This document shows, piece by piece, positions 54,303 to 63,573 of a stretch of DNA of 64,000 nucleotides. The stretch is from Anaerolineae bacterium (GTDB lineage: Bacteria > Chloroflexota > Anaerolineae > Aggregatilineales > JAFGMM01). Position numbers and translations under genes: made by a program. Numbering within the stretch: position 1 is the first letter of the stretch; every line of letters starts with the position of its first letter. A model generated the notes under the pieces. It worked only from the letters and a program-made list of their open reading frames with translations, did no database searches and had not been told where the DNA came from. The stretch covers positions 62,001 through 126,000 of the forward strand of contig JAOSJO010000027.1 of NCBI GenBank assembly GCA_027494055.1. The letters run 5' to 3'.

Positions 54303-56759
54303 ATGCCCAAACACAGGCCGATTGAACCCGAAGACGACACCGAATCCACCTATTCCGCCGATGTCCCGCCAGTGCCCTTCGTGCCGTTGGGCCATGTCCA
54401 GGCGCACGCCGTCGATGGCGCAACCGTGACCTTCCGGTGCGCGAACGGCCTGCTGCGGCTCACTGCGCTCGCCGAGGACTGTTTTCGCGTGTGGGCCACG
54501 CAGGCGCCGGTGTTCCCTGAGCTGTTCTCCTACGCCGTCGCCAAGCCTGACGTGGAGTGGGACCGCCCCCAGCCGACCGCGCTCGACGACCGCGACCAGG
54601 TGACGGTCGAGTTGCGCGACGTGGCGTGCCGCGTGAGCAAGATGGACAGCGGCCTGACCTTCGAGACGGCGCAGGGCCACCCGATTTGCACCGACGAGTT
54701 CGCCGGCATGGCGTGGCAGGAGGGCGCGCTCTGGCTGCACAAGCGGCTCGCGCCCGGCGAGGCGGTCTACGGCCTGGGCGAGCACGCCTGCGCGCTCAAC
54801 CTGCGGGGGCGGCGCTATGTGCTGTGGAACCAGGACCCAAACAGCTACAATCGGGGCGACGAGCCGATCTACTTCGGCATCCCGTTCTACGTGGCGCTGC
54901 GCGAGGACGGGCGCGCATATGGCCTGTTCTTCGACAACACCTGTCGCGGCTACGTGGACGTGGGCGCAGAGCAACCCGACCGGCTTACGTTCAGTTTCGA
55001 GGGCGGGGAGCTGCGCTACTACCTGTTCACCGGGCCGACGGTCGCCGACGTGCTGGCGCGCTACACGGAGCTGACCGGGCGCATGGCGCTGCCGCCGCTG
55101 TGGGCGCTGGGCTATCACCAGTGCCGGTGGAGTTACTACCCGGAGGCGCGGGTGCGCGAAATCGCCGCCGAGTTCCGCAAGCGGCGCATCCCGTGCGACG
55201 CCATCTACCTCGACATCGACTACATGGACGGCTTCCGCTGCTTCACCTGGGACCGCGAGCGCTTCCCCGACCCGGCGGGCATGATCCGCGACCTGCGCGC
55301 CGACGGCTTCCGGACGGTGACGATGATCGACCCCGCGATCAAGATCGATCCCGATTACGCGGTGTACCGCAGTGGCGTGGCGCAGGACGTGTTCCTGAAG
55401 CATCCCGACGGCGCGCTCTACACGGGTTCGGTGTGGGCGGGGCCGTCGCACTTCCCGGACTTCACGAGTCCGAAGGTGCGCGCCTGGTGGGCCGATCTTT
55501 ATGCCGAGCTTGTCGGGATGGGCGTCGCGGGTTTCTGGAACGACATGAACGAGCCGACCGTCTTCCCCGAAAGCGGCGACGTTGACGCGGAGAGCATCCA
55601 TACCCTCCCCGACGACGTGCCGCACCACTGGGAGGGGCGCGGCGCGACGCACCTGGCGGCGCACAACGTCTACGGCATGTTGATGGGCCGCGCGACGCGC
55701 GAGGGGCTGGAGCGTCTGCGGCCCGACAGGCGCCCGTTCGTCATCATCCGCGCTGCGCACGCCGGCGCGCAGCGCTACGCCATCTCGTGGACCGGCGACA
55801 ACATGTCCACGTGGGACCACGTGCGGCTGAGCATCAGCATGTGCCTCAACCTGGGGCTGTCGGGCCTGTCTTTCACCGGGCCGGATATCGGCGGGTTTGG
55901 CGGCGTGCCCGATGGCGAGATGGTCACGCGGTGGATCCAGTTGGGCGCGTGCCTGCCGTTCTTCAGGATGCACACCATGATGGGCACGCCCGACCAGGAG
56001 CCGTGGAGCTACGGCCAGCCCTACGAGGACATCAACCGGCGCTACATCGCGTTCCGCTACGAACTGCTGCCCTACATCTACAGCGCCGTCGCGCGCTGCG
56101 CCCGCGACGGCCTGCCCATTGTGCGGCCCATGTTCATGCACGGCACGCGCTTCAGGAACGTGGACGATCAGTTCATGCTCGGCGACCACCTGCTGGTTGC
56201 GCCCGTGCTGGAAGCCGGGCAGCGGTCGCGCACGGTGGCGCTGCCGAAGGGCCTGTGGTACGACTTTTGGACCGGGCAGCGCTTCGATGGGCGCGACGGC
56301 AGCGTGGAGATCATTGTGCCCGCGCCGCTGGACACGCTGCCCCTCTTCGTCCGGGCGGGCGCGACGATCCCACTCTGGCCGGTGATGCAGTACACGGACG
56401 AGCGCCCCGTCGAGACGCTGCGCCTGTGCGCCTTCATGGGCAATGGCCGGGCGGCGCTCTACGAGGACGAGGGCGACGGCCCGGTGCGCGCGGATGGCTG
56501 GTCGGCTTTCGACCTGCGGCTCGACCAGGACGCGAAGACGCTGATCCTGAAGTGGGAGCGCCCGCCGGACGCGCCGCTGCGGTACCGGCAGGTGGACGTG
56601 GAGGTGTTCGGCCTCCCGTGGGAGGTCGCCGACGTGCTGTTCGACGGCGAGCCGGCCCCGTTCTGGATCGCCGACCACGGCCTGGTGCAGGTTACGGGCG
56701 CGCCGGTTTTCGAGACGCTGCGCATCCAGCCGCCAGACATGCCGGGGCGCGGATCATGA
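54303..56759 (+). CDS. GH31 alpha-glucosidase
   Basis: An intact 818-residue glycoside hydrolase of family 31. An N-terminal beta-sandwich (to about residue 250, with YGLGEHACALNLRG) precedes the (beta/alpha)8 barrel. The barrel holds ALGYHQCRWSYY, the catalytic nucleophile motif GFWNDMNEP and the acid/base motif SWTGDN, then GPDIGGFGG. The C-terminal beta domains are typical (PLFVRAGATIPLWPVMQY). It has no signal peptide, so it should act on alpha-glucosides in the cytosol. Its last codons overlap the start of the DHH gene (ATGA). The ribosome binding site is weak. Confidence 0.94.
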   Translation: MPKHRPIEPEDDTESTYSADVPPVPFVPLGHVQAHAVDGATVTFRCANGLLRLTALAEDCFRVWATQAPVFPELFSYAVAKPDVEWDRPQPTALDDRDQVTVELRDVACRVSKMDSGLTFETAQGHPICTDEFAGMAWQEGALWLHKRLAPGEAVYGLGEHACALNLRGRRYVLWNQDPNSYNRGDEPIYFGIPFYVALREDGRAYGLFFDNTCRGYVDVGAEQPDRLTFSFEGGELRYYLFTGPTVADVLARYTELTGRMALPPLWALGYHQCRWSYYPEARVREIAAEFRKRRIPCDAIYLDIDYMDGFRCFTWDRERFPDPAGMIRDLRADGFRTVTMIDPAIKIDPDYAVYRSGVAQDVFLKHPDGALYTGSVWAGPSHFPDFTSPKVRAWWADLYAELVGMGVAGFWNDMNEPTVFPESGDVDAESIHTLPDDVPHHWEGRGATHLAAHNVYGMLMGRATREGLERLRPDRRPFVIIRAAHAGAQRYAISWTGDNMSTWDHVRLSISMCLNLGLSGLSFTGPDIGGFGGVPDGEMVTRWIQLGACLPFFRMHTMMGTPDQEPWSYGQPYEDINRRYIAFRYELLPYIYSAVARCARDGLPIVRPMFMHGTRFRNVDDQFMLGDHLLVAPVLEAGQRSRTVALPKGLWYDFWTGQRFDGRDGSVEIIVPAPLDTLPLFVRAGATIPLWPVMQYTDERPVETLRLCAFMGNGRAALYEDEGDGPVRADGWSAFDLRLDQDAKTLILKWERPPDAPLRYRQVDVEVFGLPWEVADVLFDGEPAPFWIADHGLVQVTGAPVFETLRIQPPDMPGRGS

Positions 56760-57777
56760 GCCTGGCGTCTGCAGAGCACCGTCGCGCGGTTGCGGCCATC
56801 GCCCAGGCGGTGGCGGGCGCGGAGCGTGTCGTGGTCGCCAGCCACGCCTACCCCGACGCCGACGCGGTGGGTTCGCTGCTGGCGCTGACGCTGGCGCTGC
56901 AGGCGCGCGGCAAGACGGTCACGCCGTGCCTGCCCACCCGCATGGAGGACGCGGTGCGCAATCTGCCGGGGGCGGCGCAGGTGCGCGTCGGCGGCGCGCC
57001 CGGCATCCCGACGCCCGATGTGGTCTTCGTGCTCGATTGCAGCGCGCTCGCGCGCATCGACCCGCTCCCCAGGCGGCACCCGGAGTGGTTCGAGGGGCGG
57101 CCTCTGGTGAACATCGACCATCACGGCAGCAACGAGGCCTTTGGCGCGATCAACCTGGTCGATCCGGGCGCGGTCTCCACGGCGTCCATCCTCTACGAAC
57201 TGCTGCCGGCGCTCGATGTGGCGCTCACCCCGGAGGTTGCGCAATGCCTGCTCACGGGCGTGCTGGGCGACTCACAGGTCTTCACTACGCCCAGCACCGA
57301 CGCCGCCGCGCTGAAGGTCGCCGCCGCGCTGGTGTCGGCGGGCGCGTCATACCCGGACGCGGTGCGCGCGGTCCACGCGCTGGCGCTGGCGCGCGTCCGG
57401 TACTGGGGGCGGTGCTCAACCGCTTGGAGCTGTTGCGCGGCGGGCGCGTGGCGCTGCTGATGACTTCGCTGGCCGAGCAGGAGGCGGCGCCGGTCTACGA
57501 CCCTTCCGAGGGGCTGGCGGACTTCCTCACGCGGGTGGACGACGTGGATGTCATCTGCCTGCTCGTCGAGCGGGATGGTGGCGAGATCAAGGGCAGCCTG
57601 CGGACTGCGTCGCCGCGCCTGCAGATGAAGCAGATCGCCTGCCGGCTGGGCGGCGGCGGCCACGACAGCCGCGCCGGTTTCTCGCTCTTCGGCCTCTCGA
57701 TGGCGGCGGCGCGCGTGAAGGTGCTGGCGGAGATCGACGCCTACCTGGCCGGGGCCGCCGGGCAAGATTCACGCTAA
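56756..57777 (+). CDS. DHH/DHHA1 phosphoesterase (NrnA-like)
   Basis: About 340 residues with one frame change near 57405 (a GGGGG run one base short; the restored frame reads YWGAVLNRLELL). The DHH domain has SHAYPDADAVGS, VLDCSALARID and VNIDHHGSN. The DHHA1 domain ends with RLGGGGHDSRAGF. NrnA-type enzymes degrade nanoRNA and dephosphorylate pAp; in other bacteria relatives cleave cyclic dinucleotides. It overlaps the GH31 gene by four bases. The usual neighbours rbfA and truB are absent. Confidence 0.88.
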
Positions 57778-57805
57778 TTTCACGGACGCACGCGGGCGAC
57801 TCTGC

Positions 57806-58045
57806 TATAATGCGCGCAGGTTTGCACCTTCACAACCTGCCGGCCATCCGCCTGGCCCCCCTGGGGCCGGGTGGTAAACTGGGTATAGCCTCACCGCCTG
57901 GCTGACGAGGCTCCTCCCCAGTGGCCTGCCGACTCGCGCCTCCCCTTCCCGTTTGTGATCCCTTGTCAAGCGCATCGCACACTTCTCGCACCCATCGCGG
58001 GGCGGCAGACCGCATCTGAAGAGCGTGGCGACACGCTCTTCTTTT
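57806..58045 (+). ncRNA. structured non-coding RNA candidate (about 230 nt) with own -10 box and terminator
   Basis: A perfect TATAAT (57806-57811) starts just after the DHH stop; the -35 region is weak. The expected transcript (about 57818-58045) is rich in pairing. GGTTTGC near the 5' end can pair with GCAGACC near 58010. CCGCCTGGCCCC pairs with GGGGCCGGGTGG. ACTGGG...AGCCTC pairs with GAGGCT...CCCAGT. It ends with an intrinsic terminator. The closing stem followed by a terminator recalls 6S RNA, but I cannot identify a known family (no RNase P, tmRNA or SRP signature seen). A 97-codon minus-strand frame here has no family features. Confidence 0.5.
58018..58045 (+). terminator. intrinsic terminator of the ncRNA candidate
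   Basis: GAAGAGCGTG and CACGCTCTTC form a 10-bp perfect stem with the loop GCGA, followed by TTTT on the plus strand. Confidence 0.8.
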
Positions 58046-58151
58046 GCCTTGATGTGCCGTCTCTGGAAGTAGCGTCCCATAGCTTCCCGGAAGCTCATGC
58101 GTTTTGAGAACTCCCCTGGTAGTCTCTTGCGAGAGTCGGGCTATGGCCTAC

Positions 58152-58299
58152 CACAAGCCTTGAGATGTGGCGATTGTAGGGCGACCCACCGGGTCGCCCC
58201 TACCGCCAGAGATGGCGGTGGATAGAGGTATAGCACGCCGTGCCTCTACTGGGTGGTCAAGAGAGCGTTGCTCGTTGTAATCATTCGAAATCAATCAAG
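58152..58299 (+). repeat. 148-bp intergenic repeat, family A, copy 2
   Basis: It aligns end to end with the reverse complement of 42334-42480. Its first palindrome is a diverged form of the REP-like palindrome (GGGCGACCC/GGGTCGCCCC). The second (ACCGCCAGA-ATGGCGGT) is nearly unchanged. The GCAC palindrome (GGTATAGCAC/GCCGTGCC) is weakened. It lies between the ncRNA candidate and the rpmE terminator. Confidence 0.75.
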
Positions 58300-58336
58300 C
58301 TTTCGGGAAGCGCCGACGTTTCCCGTCTTTATGGAA

Positions 58337-58368
58337 CAAAAAAGCCCACGGCGCGTTCAGCCGTGGGC
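58337..58368 (-). terminator. intrinsic terminator of the rplU-rpmA-rpmE operon
   Basis: On the minus strand GCCCACGGC and GCCGTGGGC form a 9-bp stem followed by a run of six T. It lies 24 bases behind the rpmE stop. Confidence 0.9.
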
Positions 58369-58391
58369 TGGGAGGTCTGCGTAACAGCGGC

Positions 58392-58856
58392 TCAGGCCAG
58401 CTCCGCCGAGGGAAGCTCGAACCCGCGCAGCCGTAGCGCCTTCTTGGCGTCGATCAGCGACTTGTGCCCGAAGCGCGGGATCGCGAGCAGCGCCTCGTCG
58501 CCCTCGGCCAGCTTCTCGACCAGCGCGCCCGCCGTGTCGATGCCGGCCTCTGCGAGTACGTCGATGATGCGCTTGTCGAGTTCAAGCTCGCTGAGCGGTG
58601 TTTCGGGCGCGGTGAGCGCCGACGCGCGCGCCTCGGCCTCGGCGCGGATCGAATCGCGCGCCTGGAGGCGCTTCATGAAGCGGTCAACCTGGCCTTCGGT
58701 GTCCACGATGCGCATCTCGCCCGTGTAGAACGGGTGGCAGTTCGAGCACACGTCCGTGCGAATTTCGGGCACGGTCGCGCCGGTTGTCCAGGTCGCGCCG
58801 CACGCGCACGTGACCGTCGCTTCAGGGTACCACTTGGGGTGGATGCTCTCTTTCAT
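58392..58856 (-). CDS. rpmE: ribosomal protein L31 fused to an RNA polymerase alpha-CTD-like domain
   Basis: A 154-residue protein, about twice the usual L31 length. Residues 1-70 are L31 with its zinc cysteines (CACGATW; CSNCHPFYTG). After a charged helix, residues 95-152 (ELDKRIIDVLAEAGIDT ... LLAIPRFGHKSLIDAKKAL ... RGFEL) match the helix-hairpin-helix core of the RNA polymerase alpha C-terminal domain, whose conserved stretch is of the type LL..P.LGKKSL.EIK..L..RG. The frame is continuous and ends at a terminator, so the fusion appears real. Its role is unknown; binding to RNA or DNA is an inference. The start overlaps the rpmA stop (ATGA). Confidence 0.88.
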   Translation of the reverse strand: MKESIHPKWYPEATVTCACGATWTTGATVPEIRTDVCSNCHPFYTGEMRIVDTEGQVDRFMKRLQARDSIRAEAEARASALTAPETPLSELELDKRIIDVLAEAGIDTAGALVEKLAEGDEALLAIPRFGHKSLIDAKKALRLRGFELPSAELA

Positions 58857-59116
58857 GCCTGACTCTCTTCCGGATACACACTCACGAACTTCACGCCCCG
58901 CTTGACCTCAAACGTCACGACGCCCTCGGCGACGGCGAATAGCGTGTAGTCCCGGCCCATGCCGACGTTCGCGCCGGGGTGGAATTTGGTTCCCCGCTGG
59001 CGCACGATGATGTTGCCGGGAATCACGGACTCGCCGCCAAAGCACTTCACGCCGAGGCGCTTTGCGTTGCTGTCCCTACCGTTGCGGCTGGAGCCGCCGC
59101 CCTTCTTATGAGCCAT
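58853..59116 (-). CDS. rpmA: ribosomal protein L27
   Basis: An 87-residue protein with the complete L27 sequence: MAHKKGGGSSRNGRDSNAKR, then GVKCFGGESVIPGNIIVRQRG and GMGRDYTLFA. It begins directly with MAHKKG, so no N-terminal processing peptide of the Firmicutes type is present. It lies between rplU (39 bases upstream) and rpmE (overlap of four bases). Confidence 0.97.
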   Translation of the reverse strand: MAHKKGGGSSRNGRDSNAKRLGVKCFGGESVIPGNIIVRQRGTKFHPGANVGMGRDYTLFAVAEGVVTFEVKRGVKFVSVYPEESQA

Positions 59117-59155
59117 GGCCTACTCCTTATTACCTCTAACGCGCCGACCCAACAC

Positions 59156-59470
59156 TCACGCGGTAACGATCTTGTCGATCTGCAGGCGCGTGTACTGGTG
59201 CCGGTGCCCCTGTTTGCGGCGATAGCGCTCTTTCGGAATGTACTTCCACACGATGACTTTCTTGGCCTTGAACTGCTCCACCACCGTCGCCTGGACCTTC
59301 ACGCCCTCGACCAGGGGCTGGCCGACCTGCGGCGCGCCGTCGCCGACGACAAACAGCACCTCGTCGAGTTCGACGCTGGCACCAACTTCAAGGGGGAGGC
59401 GCTCAACGTCGATGACGGCGCCTTCCTCAACCCGGTACTGGCGTCCGCCAGTGCGTACTATTGCGTACAT
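59156..59470 (-). CDS. rplU: ribosomal protein L21
   Basis: A 104-residue protein with the L21 signatures MYAIVRTGGRQYRVEEG at the start and KKVIVWKYIPKERYRRKQGHR near the end. It is the first gene of the rplU-rpmA-rpmE operon. A leader of about 110 bases with possible hairpins (CGCCCCGGC/GCTGGGGCG near 59555-59580) precedes it. Autoregulation through such a leader is known for r-protein operons, but no known L21 leader motif was recognised. Confidence 0.97.
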   Translation of the reverse strand: MYAIVRTGGRQYRVEEGAVIDVERLPLEVGASVELDEVLFVVGDGAPQVGQPLVEGVKVQATVVEQFKAKKVIVWKYIPKERYRRKQGHRHQYTRLQIDKIVTA

Positions 59471-59586
59471 GTGCGTTCTCCAATCTTCGCTTGCCGCCTC
59501 AGCCGGAGGCGCGCCCGCCCCGGCCCGAGGGGAAAATTGGCCTCAACCAAAAGTCCGCCCCAGCCACAGCCGGGGCGCGGAGTGTC

Positions 59587-59615
59587 ATTATAACCATGCG
59601 CGCGCCGGCTGTCAA
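59587..59615 (-). promoter_or_regulatory. promoter of the rplU operon
   Basis: On the minus strand a perfect TTGACA (59615-59610), a 17-base spacer and a perfect TATAAT (59592-59587). This is the best promoter match in the window, as expected for a ribosomal protein operon. Confidence 0.92.
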
Positions 59616-59751
59616 TCATTTTTCGCGGGCCGCGATGTCACCGGGTCGATGGACCTGACAGGGAGGGAAGCGCGCTCTGGCGAAGCGCCCCGCGCAGCCT
59701 ATTTTACTCCGCCGCGCGCCGAACGGGCAACGCGCGCCCAGGGTCGCAGGC

Positions 59752-60169
59752 TCAGGAGGGCGGGCTGCCCGGCAGCACCCCAACAGCGATGAAGTCATCC
59801 TCCAGAAGGGGCACGCGCGGGTAATCGAACACTTCCTCCGGCGTGATCCAGCGGTAGGCTTGGTTCTCCCCGGTCGAGCGCCACCGCAGCGTCGGCCGGC
59901 GCGCGCGCAAGCACCGGGTGGATGAGCAGGGTTTCCTCGCCCACCTGCACCGGGAACGGCGCGCCCGCCCGCTCAACGACGACCTCCAGCGCGATTTCCT
60001 CGCGCACCTCGCGCGTGGCGGCCTGGGAGACGCTCTCGCCTTCCTCTATATGGCCCGAAATCACCGACCACTTGCCGGGCATCACGCGCCGGTGCGGGCT
60101 GCGCTGCACGATGAGCACGCGCCCGTCGGGTCGCTGCACGACCACGGAGACGATATTGGTCTCGCCCAT
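59752..60169 (-). CDS. NUDIX hydrolase
   Basis: About 139 residues with one frame change near 59868 (the restored frame reads STGENQAYRWITPEEV). The Nudix box G-x5-E-x7-REVREEI is complete (GHIEEGESVSQAATREVREE). The N-terminus MGETNIVSVVVQRPDGRVL is typical. The family hydrolyses nucleoside diphosphate derivatives; the substrate is not predictable. The ATG at 60169 overlaps the stop of the preceding small gene (TGATG), so both are co-translated. Confidence 0.87.
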
Positions 60170-60381
60170 CACGCGCGCGCCTCGGCGTCGTCCAGCGCCT
60201 CCAATGCGGCCTGGGCAGCGCGGCGCTGCACCTCGGCCCAGCCGGCCTCGGTCGCCATCTTGACGAGGTGCGCGCGCACCGCGACCTGCTCCTCCACGGT
60301 GAGGCGCATCCATGCCGCCGTGATCCGCACTGGCTCCTCGCTGAGTGTGTCGGCCCAGAATTCTTCAAGCCAATCTGTCAT
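60169..60381 (-). CDS. small hypothetical protein
   Basis: A 70-residue, mainly helical and acidic protein (MTDWLEEFWADTLSEEP ... ALEALDDAEARA) with three tryptophans. I do not recognise the family. It is translationally coupled to the NUDIX gene and shares a 102-bp divergent upstream region with the secreted protein at 60484-61592. Confidence 0.6.
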   Translation of the reverse strand: MTDWLEEFWADTLSEEPVRITAAWMRLTVEEQVAVRAHLVKMATEAGWAEVQRRAAQAALEALDDAEARA

Positions 60382-60483
60382 GTTGCCGGCTCCTTGATTG
60401 AATTGTGCCAAGCGCAGGTTTTTGTGATATTTTTGATCCACGGGTTCCTAATTCGCCACTCGCCACCAATTAGGGAGGATCAG

Positions 60484-61592
60484 ATGTCCAACTCGCGCGC
60501 AATCCGACGCCCTGCCTGGGGCCGCACGTGCGGTCGCCTGGGTGGCCTGCTCCTGGTCTTGCTCATCGCTATAGTACCCGCTTCGACCGCCCTCGCCCAG
60601 GAAAGCGGCCTCGTTGCCGGGCAGGCCGCCACGGGCACCATAACCGACGCCAACTACATGAACGTCTGGCGCTACGAGTCGCCGGGCAACGAGACGATCA
60701 ACGTCGCGGTCGAAGCCACCAGCGGCAACCTGGACACCACACTCGTCGTCATCAGTTCCAGCCTCGATGTGCTGGCCGTCAATGACGACATCGATCCAAG
60801 CAACGGCAACTTCAACTCGGCCATCAGCGGCCTGATCATTCCCAATGCCGACACGATTTTCGTCATCGTCTCGCGCTACGACACGCAGGCCGGCTCGACC
60901 ACCGGCGCGTACCGCGTGCTGCTGACGACCGGCAGCGGCGGCGGGATGATCACGACGGGCGGCACGACGGGCGGCAGCACGACCGGCGGCCAGACGGGCA
61001 CGCTCACGCTGGATCAGGCCCTCATCGATGGGAAGCTGCAGGACGCCTTTGACCACCTCATCGCGTTGGGCGTCATCCCGGATTGGGACGGCACCATCGG
61101 CATCAATATCCCGGACAACGCCTTCCTGGAGTCGTTCCGCGCCGACGAGCACCAGCTCTTCATGCGCGTGGGCCAGGGCTACGGGCGGCGGACGTCATCA
61201 TCCGCACCGATTTCATCTGGAACGGCGACGACGACGTGGTGGCGTGCGGCGTGGCTTTCCGCACGCAGGGGAACGGCAACGCCTACACCGTGTATGTGGG
61301 TCGCGAAGGGTGGGCCGAGCTGGGCCGCTGGGAGAACAGCGGCGACGACTGGGTGTCGCTTGGCGTCTGGGATGTCACCGGGCTGAACACGCGCAACGGC
61401 GGCAAGAACAACCTGGTCATCACGGCAGTGGACGACCAGTTCCACGTCTTCGTCAACTACGAACTGATCGCCACCGCGACCGACCGCACGATCACCGGCA
61501 ACGGCGAGTTCTACCTGGCGCTCTACAAAGAAGACGCGGCGCACCTGCGGTGCGACTATCCCGGCTTCTGGGTCATCACCCAGGACCAGTAG
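60484..61592 (+). CDS. secreted protein with bacterial pre-peptidase-like and LamG/jelly-roll-like domains
   Basis: About 370 residues with one frame change near 61182 (one G short; the restored frame reads GYGAADVIIRTDF). A signal peptide (LGGLLLVLLIAIVPASTALA) is followed by a domain resembling bacterial pre-peptidase C-terminal (PPC) domains (NVWRYESPGNETINVAVEA; DTTLVVIS; DIDPSNGNFNSAIS). A Gly/Thr linker follows. The C-terminal part (DVIIRTDFIWNGDDDVVACG ... NGEFYLALYKED) resembles a concanavalin/LamG-like jelly roll. There is no membrane anchor. AGGGAGGA lies eight bases before the ATG. A moderate promoter TTGTGC-17-GATATT sits at 60403-60431. Confidence 0.8.
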
Positions 61593-61600
61593 AAACTGTC

Positions 61601-63272
61601 TCAGTGGGCGGGGCTGCCGGCGCTTCGGCGGCCCCGTTCCCTTTGTGGCTCTCCTCGCGCCGCGCCTCGGCGTGGCGGGAGCGCCGCCGCGACGAACGCG
61701 CGGAACAGCGGGTGCGCCCGGTTGGGCCGGCTCTGGAACTCCGGATGGAACTGGCACCCGACCATGAAGGGGGTGGTCGCCCAGTTCGGCGATCTCCACC
61801 AGCTCGCCGTCTGGTGACAGGCCGCTGAAGGACATGCCGCCGGCCTCGAACCGTTCGCGGTAGACGTTGTTGAACTCCCAGCGGTGGCGGTGGCGCTCGT
61901 CAACACGCGGCACGCCGTAGGCCTCCGCCGCCCGCGAGCCGGGCACCAGCACGCACGGGTAGATGCCTAGGCGCATCGTCCCGCCCATGTTGCGCACCGG
62001 GCGCTGGTCGGGCATCAGGTCGATGACCGGGTGATCCACGGTGCGTTCGAACTCCGTGCTGTTCACCGACTCGGTGCCGAGCAGCGCGCGCCCGAACTCA
62101 ATGCACATGACCTGCATCCCCAGGCACAGCCCCAGGTACGGGACTTTGTTCTCGCGCGCGAAGTTCGCGGCCTTGACCTTGCCCTCGACGCCCCGGTAGC
62201 CGAACCCGCCCGGCACGACGATGCCATCGACGCCGCGCAGCGCGTCGAAGCCGCGCCCTTTCTCCAGGTCGCCGGAGTAAATCCACTCGATTTCGATGTC
62301 GCGGTTGTTGGCGACGCCCGCATGGACCAGCGACTCGCGCACGCTCATGTAGGCGTCGTGCAGCTCGACGTACTTGCCCACAATCGCCACGCGCAGCGTG
62401 GGCTTGGGCTGGCGCATGTCGCCGATCAGGTGCCGCCAGTCGCTCAGGTTGGGCGCGGTCGCCCGCGCGCGCAGGTCCAGCCGGTCCACGATGTATTCAC
62501 CGAGGCCGGCGTCCTCAAGCAGCAGCGGCACTTCGTAGAGCAGCGGCGTGGTTTCGAGTGGGATCACCGCCTCGCGGTCCACGTCGCAGAAGAGCGCGAT
62601 CTTGTCGCACAGCTCCTCGCGCACCGGGTAGTCGGCGCGCGCGATGATGATGTGCGGCTGGATGCCGATGCTGCGCAGCTCGCGCACGCTGTGTTGCGTG
62701 GGCTTGGTCTTGAGTTCGCCGGTTGCGCCGATGTGCGGCAGGAAGGTCACGTGGACGAAGAGCGTGTCCTCGCGCGGCGCTTCGGCGCGCATCTGGCGCA
62801 GCGCCTCCAGGAAGGGGAGGCCCTCGATGTCGCCCACCGTGCCGCCCACCTCGACGATAACGATATCGGCGTTGCTCTGCTCGCCCACCAGCCGGATGCG
62901 GCGCTTGATCTCGTTGGTAATGTGCGGGATGACCTGGATCGTGCCGCCGAGGAAGTCGCCGCGCCGCTCGCGGGCTATGACCTCGGCGTACACCTGGCCG
63001 GTGGTGACATTACAGGCGCTGGTCAGGTTCTCGTCGATGAAGCGCTCGTAGTGGCCCAGGTCCAGGTCGGTCTCCGCGCCGTCGGCGGTGACGAAGACCT
63101 CGCCATGCTGGTAAGGCGACATCGTGCCCGGATCGACGTTGATGTATGGGTCCAGCTTCTGAATCGAAGCCTTGAACCCGCGCGCCTTGAGAATGCGCCC
63201 GATGGCGGCGGCGGTCACGCCCTTGCCAACCGAGCTGACCACGCCGCCCGTGCAGAAGATGTACTTTGGCAT
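61601..63272 (-). CDS. pyrG: CTP synthase
   Basis: About 557 residues with one frame change near 61770 (one C too many; the restored frame reads DHPFMVGCQFHPEF). The synthase domain starts MPKYIFCTGGVVSSVGKG. The class I glutamine amidotransferase domain has GGFGYRG, the nucleophile cysteine in GLCLGMQ and the His-Glu pair in FHPEF. It makes CTP from UTP, ATP and glutamine. Without correction the frame would run on to 61179 across the neighbouring plus-strand gene, which is artificial. The C-terminal 30 residues are basic and not conserved in the family. It converges on the secreted-protein gene with eight bases between them. Confidence 0.95.
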
Positions 63273-63296
63273 CGTTACCCCCTGTCGAACACGCTA

Positions 63297-63325
63297 TGTT
63301 TACGGTCTTGTTGCCACGTTTCCAA
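63297..63325 (-). promoter_or_regulatory. weak candidate pyrG promoter
   Basis: On the minus strand TTGGAA (63325-63320), 17 bases, TAAACA (63302-63297). The -10 box is poor. It lies about 25 bases before the pyrG start. Confidence 0.3.
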
Positions 63326-63329
63326 TAGA

Positions 63330-63359
63330 GAGAGGGGCACAGCACCCTGTGCCCCTCTC
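63330..63359. terminator. 13-bp palindrome between the roadblock gene and pyrG
   Basis: A perfect inverted repeat GAGAGGGGCACAG/CTGTGCCCCTCTC with the loop CACC. It lies downstream of the minus-strand roadblock gene and just before the pyrG promoter, so it may terminate the former. It resembles the GCAC palindromes inside the family A repeats. A second GC-rich inverted pair (CGGCGGGGAG/CTCCCCGCCG) lies at 63486-63522. Otherwise the 301-bp gap 63273-63573 holds no gene. Confidence 0.45.
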
Positions 63360-63573
63360 CTGATGTGCACCTGCGGTTGGCTCCCCTCTGCGGGAACGGC
63401 CAAGTGTAGGTATCACGCCTTATCTCTCCTGTCGCCGCGCTTTTGCTCACGCTCCCGGCGGCGAACCTGACAACACAAAATGCAGCGGCGGGGAGGGAAC
63501 CCCAGGGGGCGTCTCCCCGCCGGTGCGTTCAGGACTTAGCGATCAGCTTTCAATGTCCAGTGGTCGCGCCGGT

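Noticed and set aside
54048..56678. An 876-codon open frame on the minus strand opposite the GH31 gene
   Set aside because: It is a GC-rich shadow of the GH31 gene, has low-complexity His/Arg/Val composition and no family features, and covers the rpsA promoter region.
57805..58098. A 97-codon minus-strand frame in the gap behind the DHH gene
   Set aside because: No recognisable family, and the region shows -10 box, nested stems and a terminator on the plus strand, which fits a non-coding RNA better.
61179..61600. Extension of CTP synthase to 697 residues
   Set aside because: It results from an extra C near 61770. The conserved FHPEF end is in the other frame and stops at 61601.
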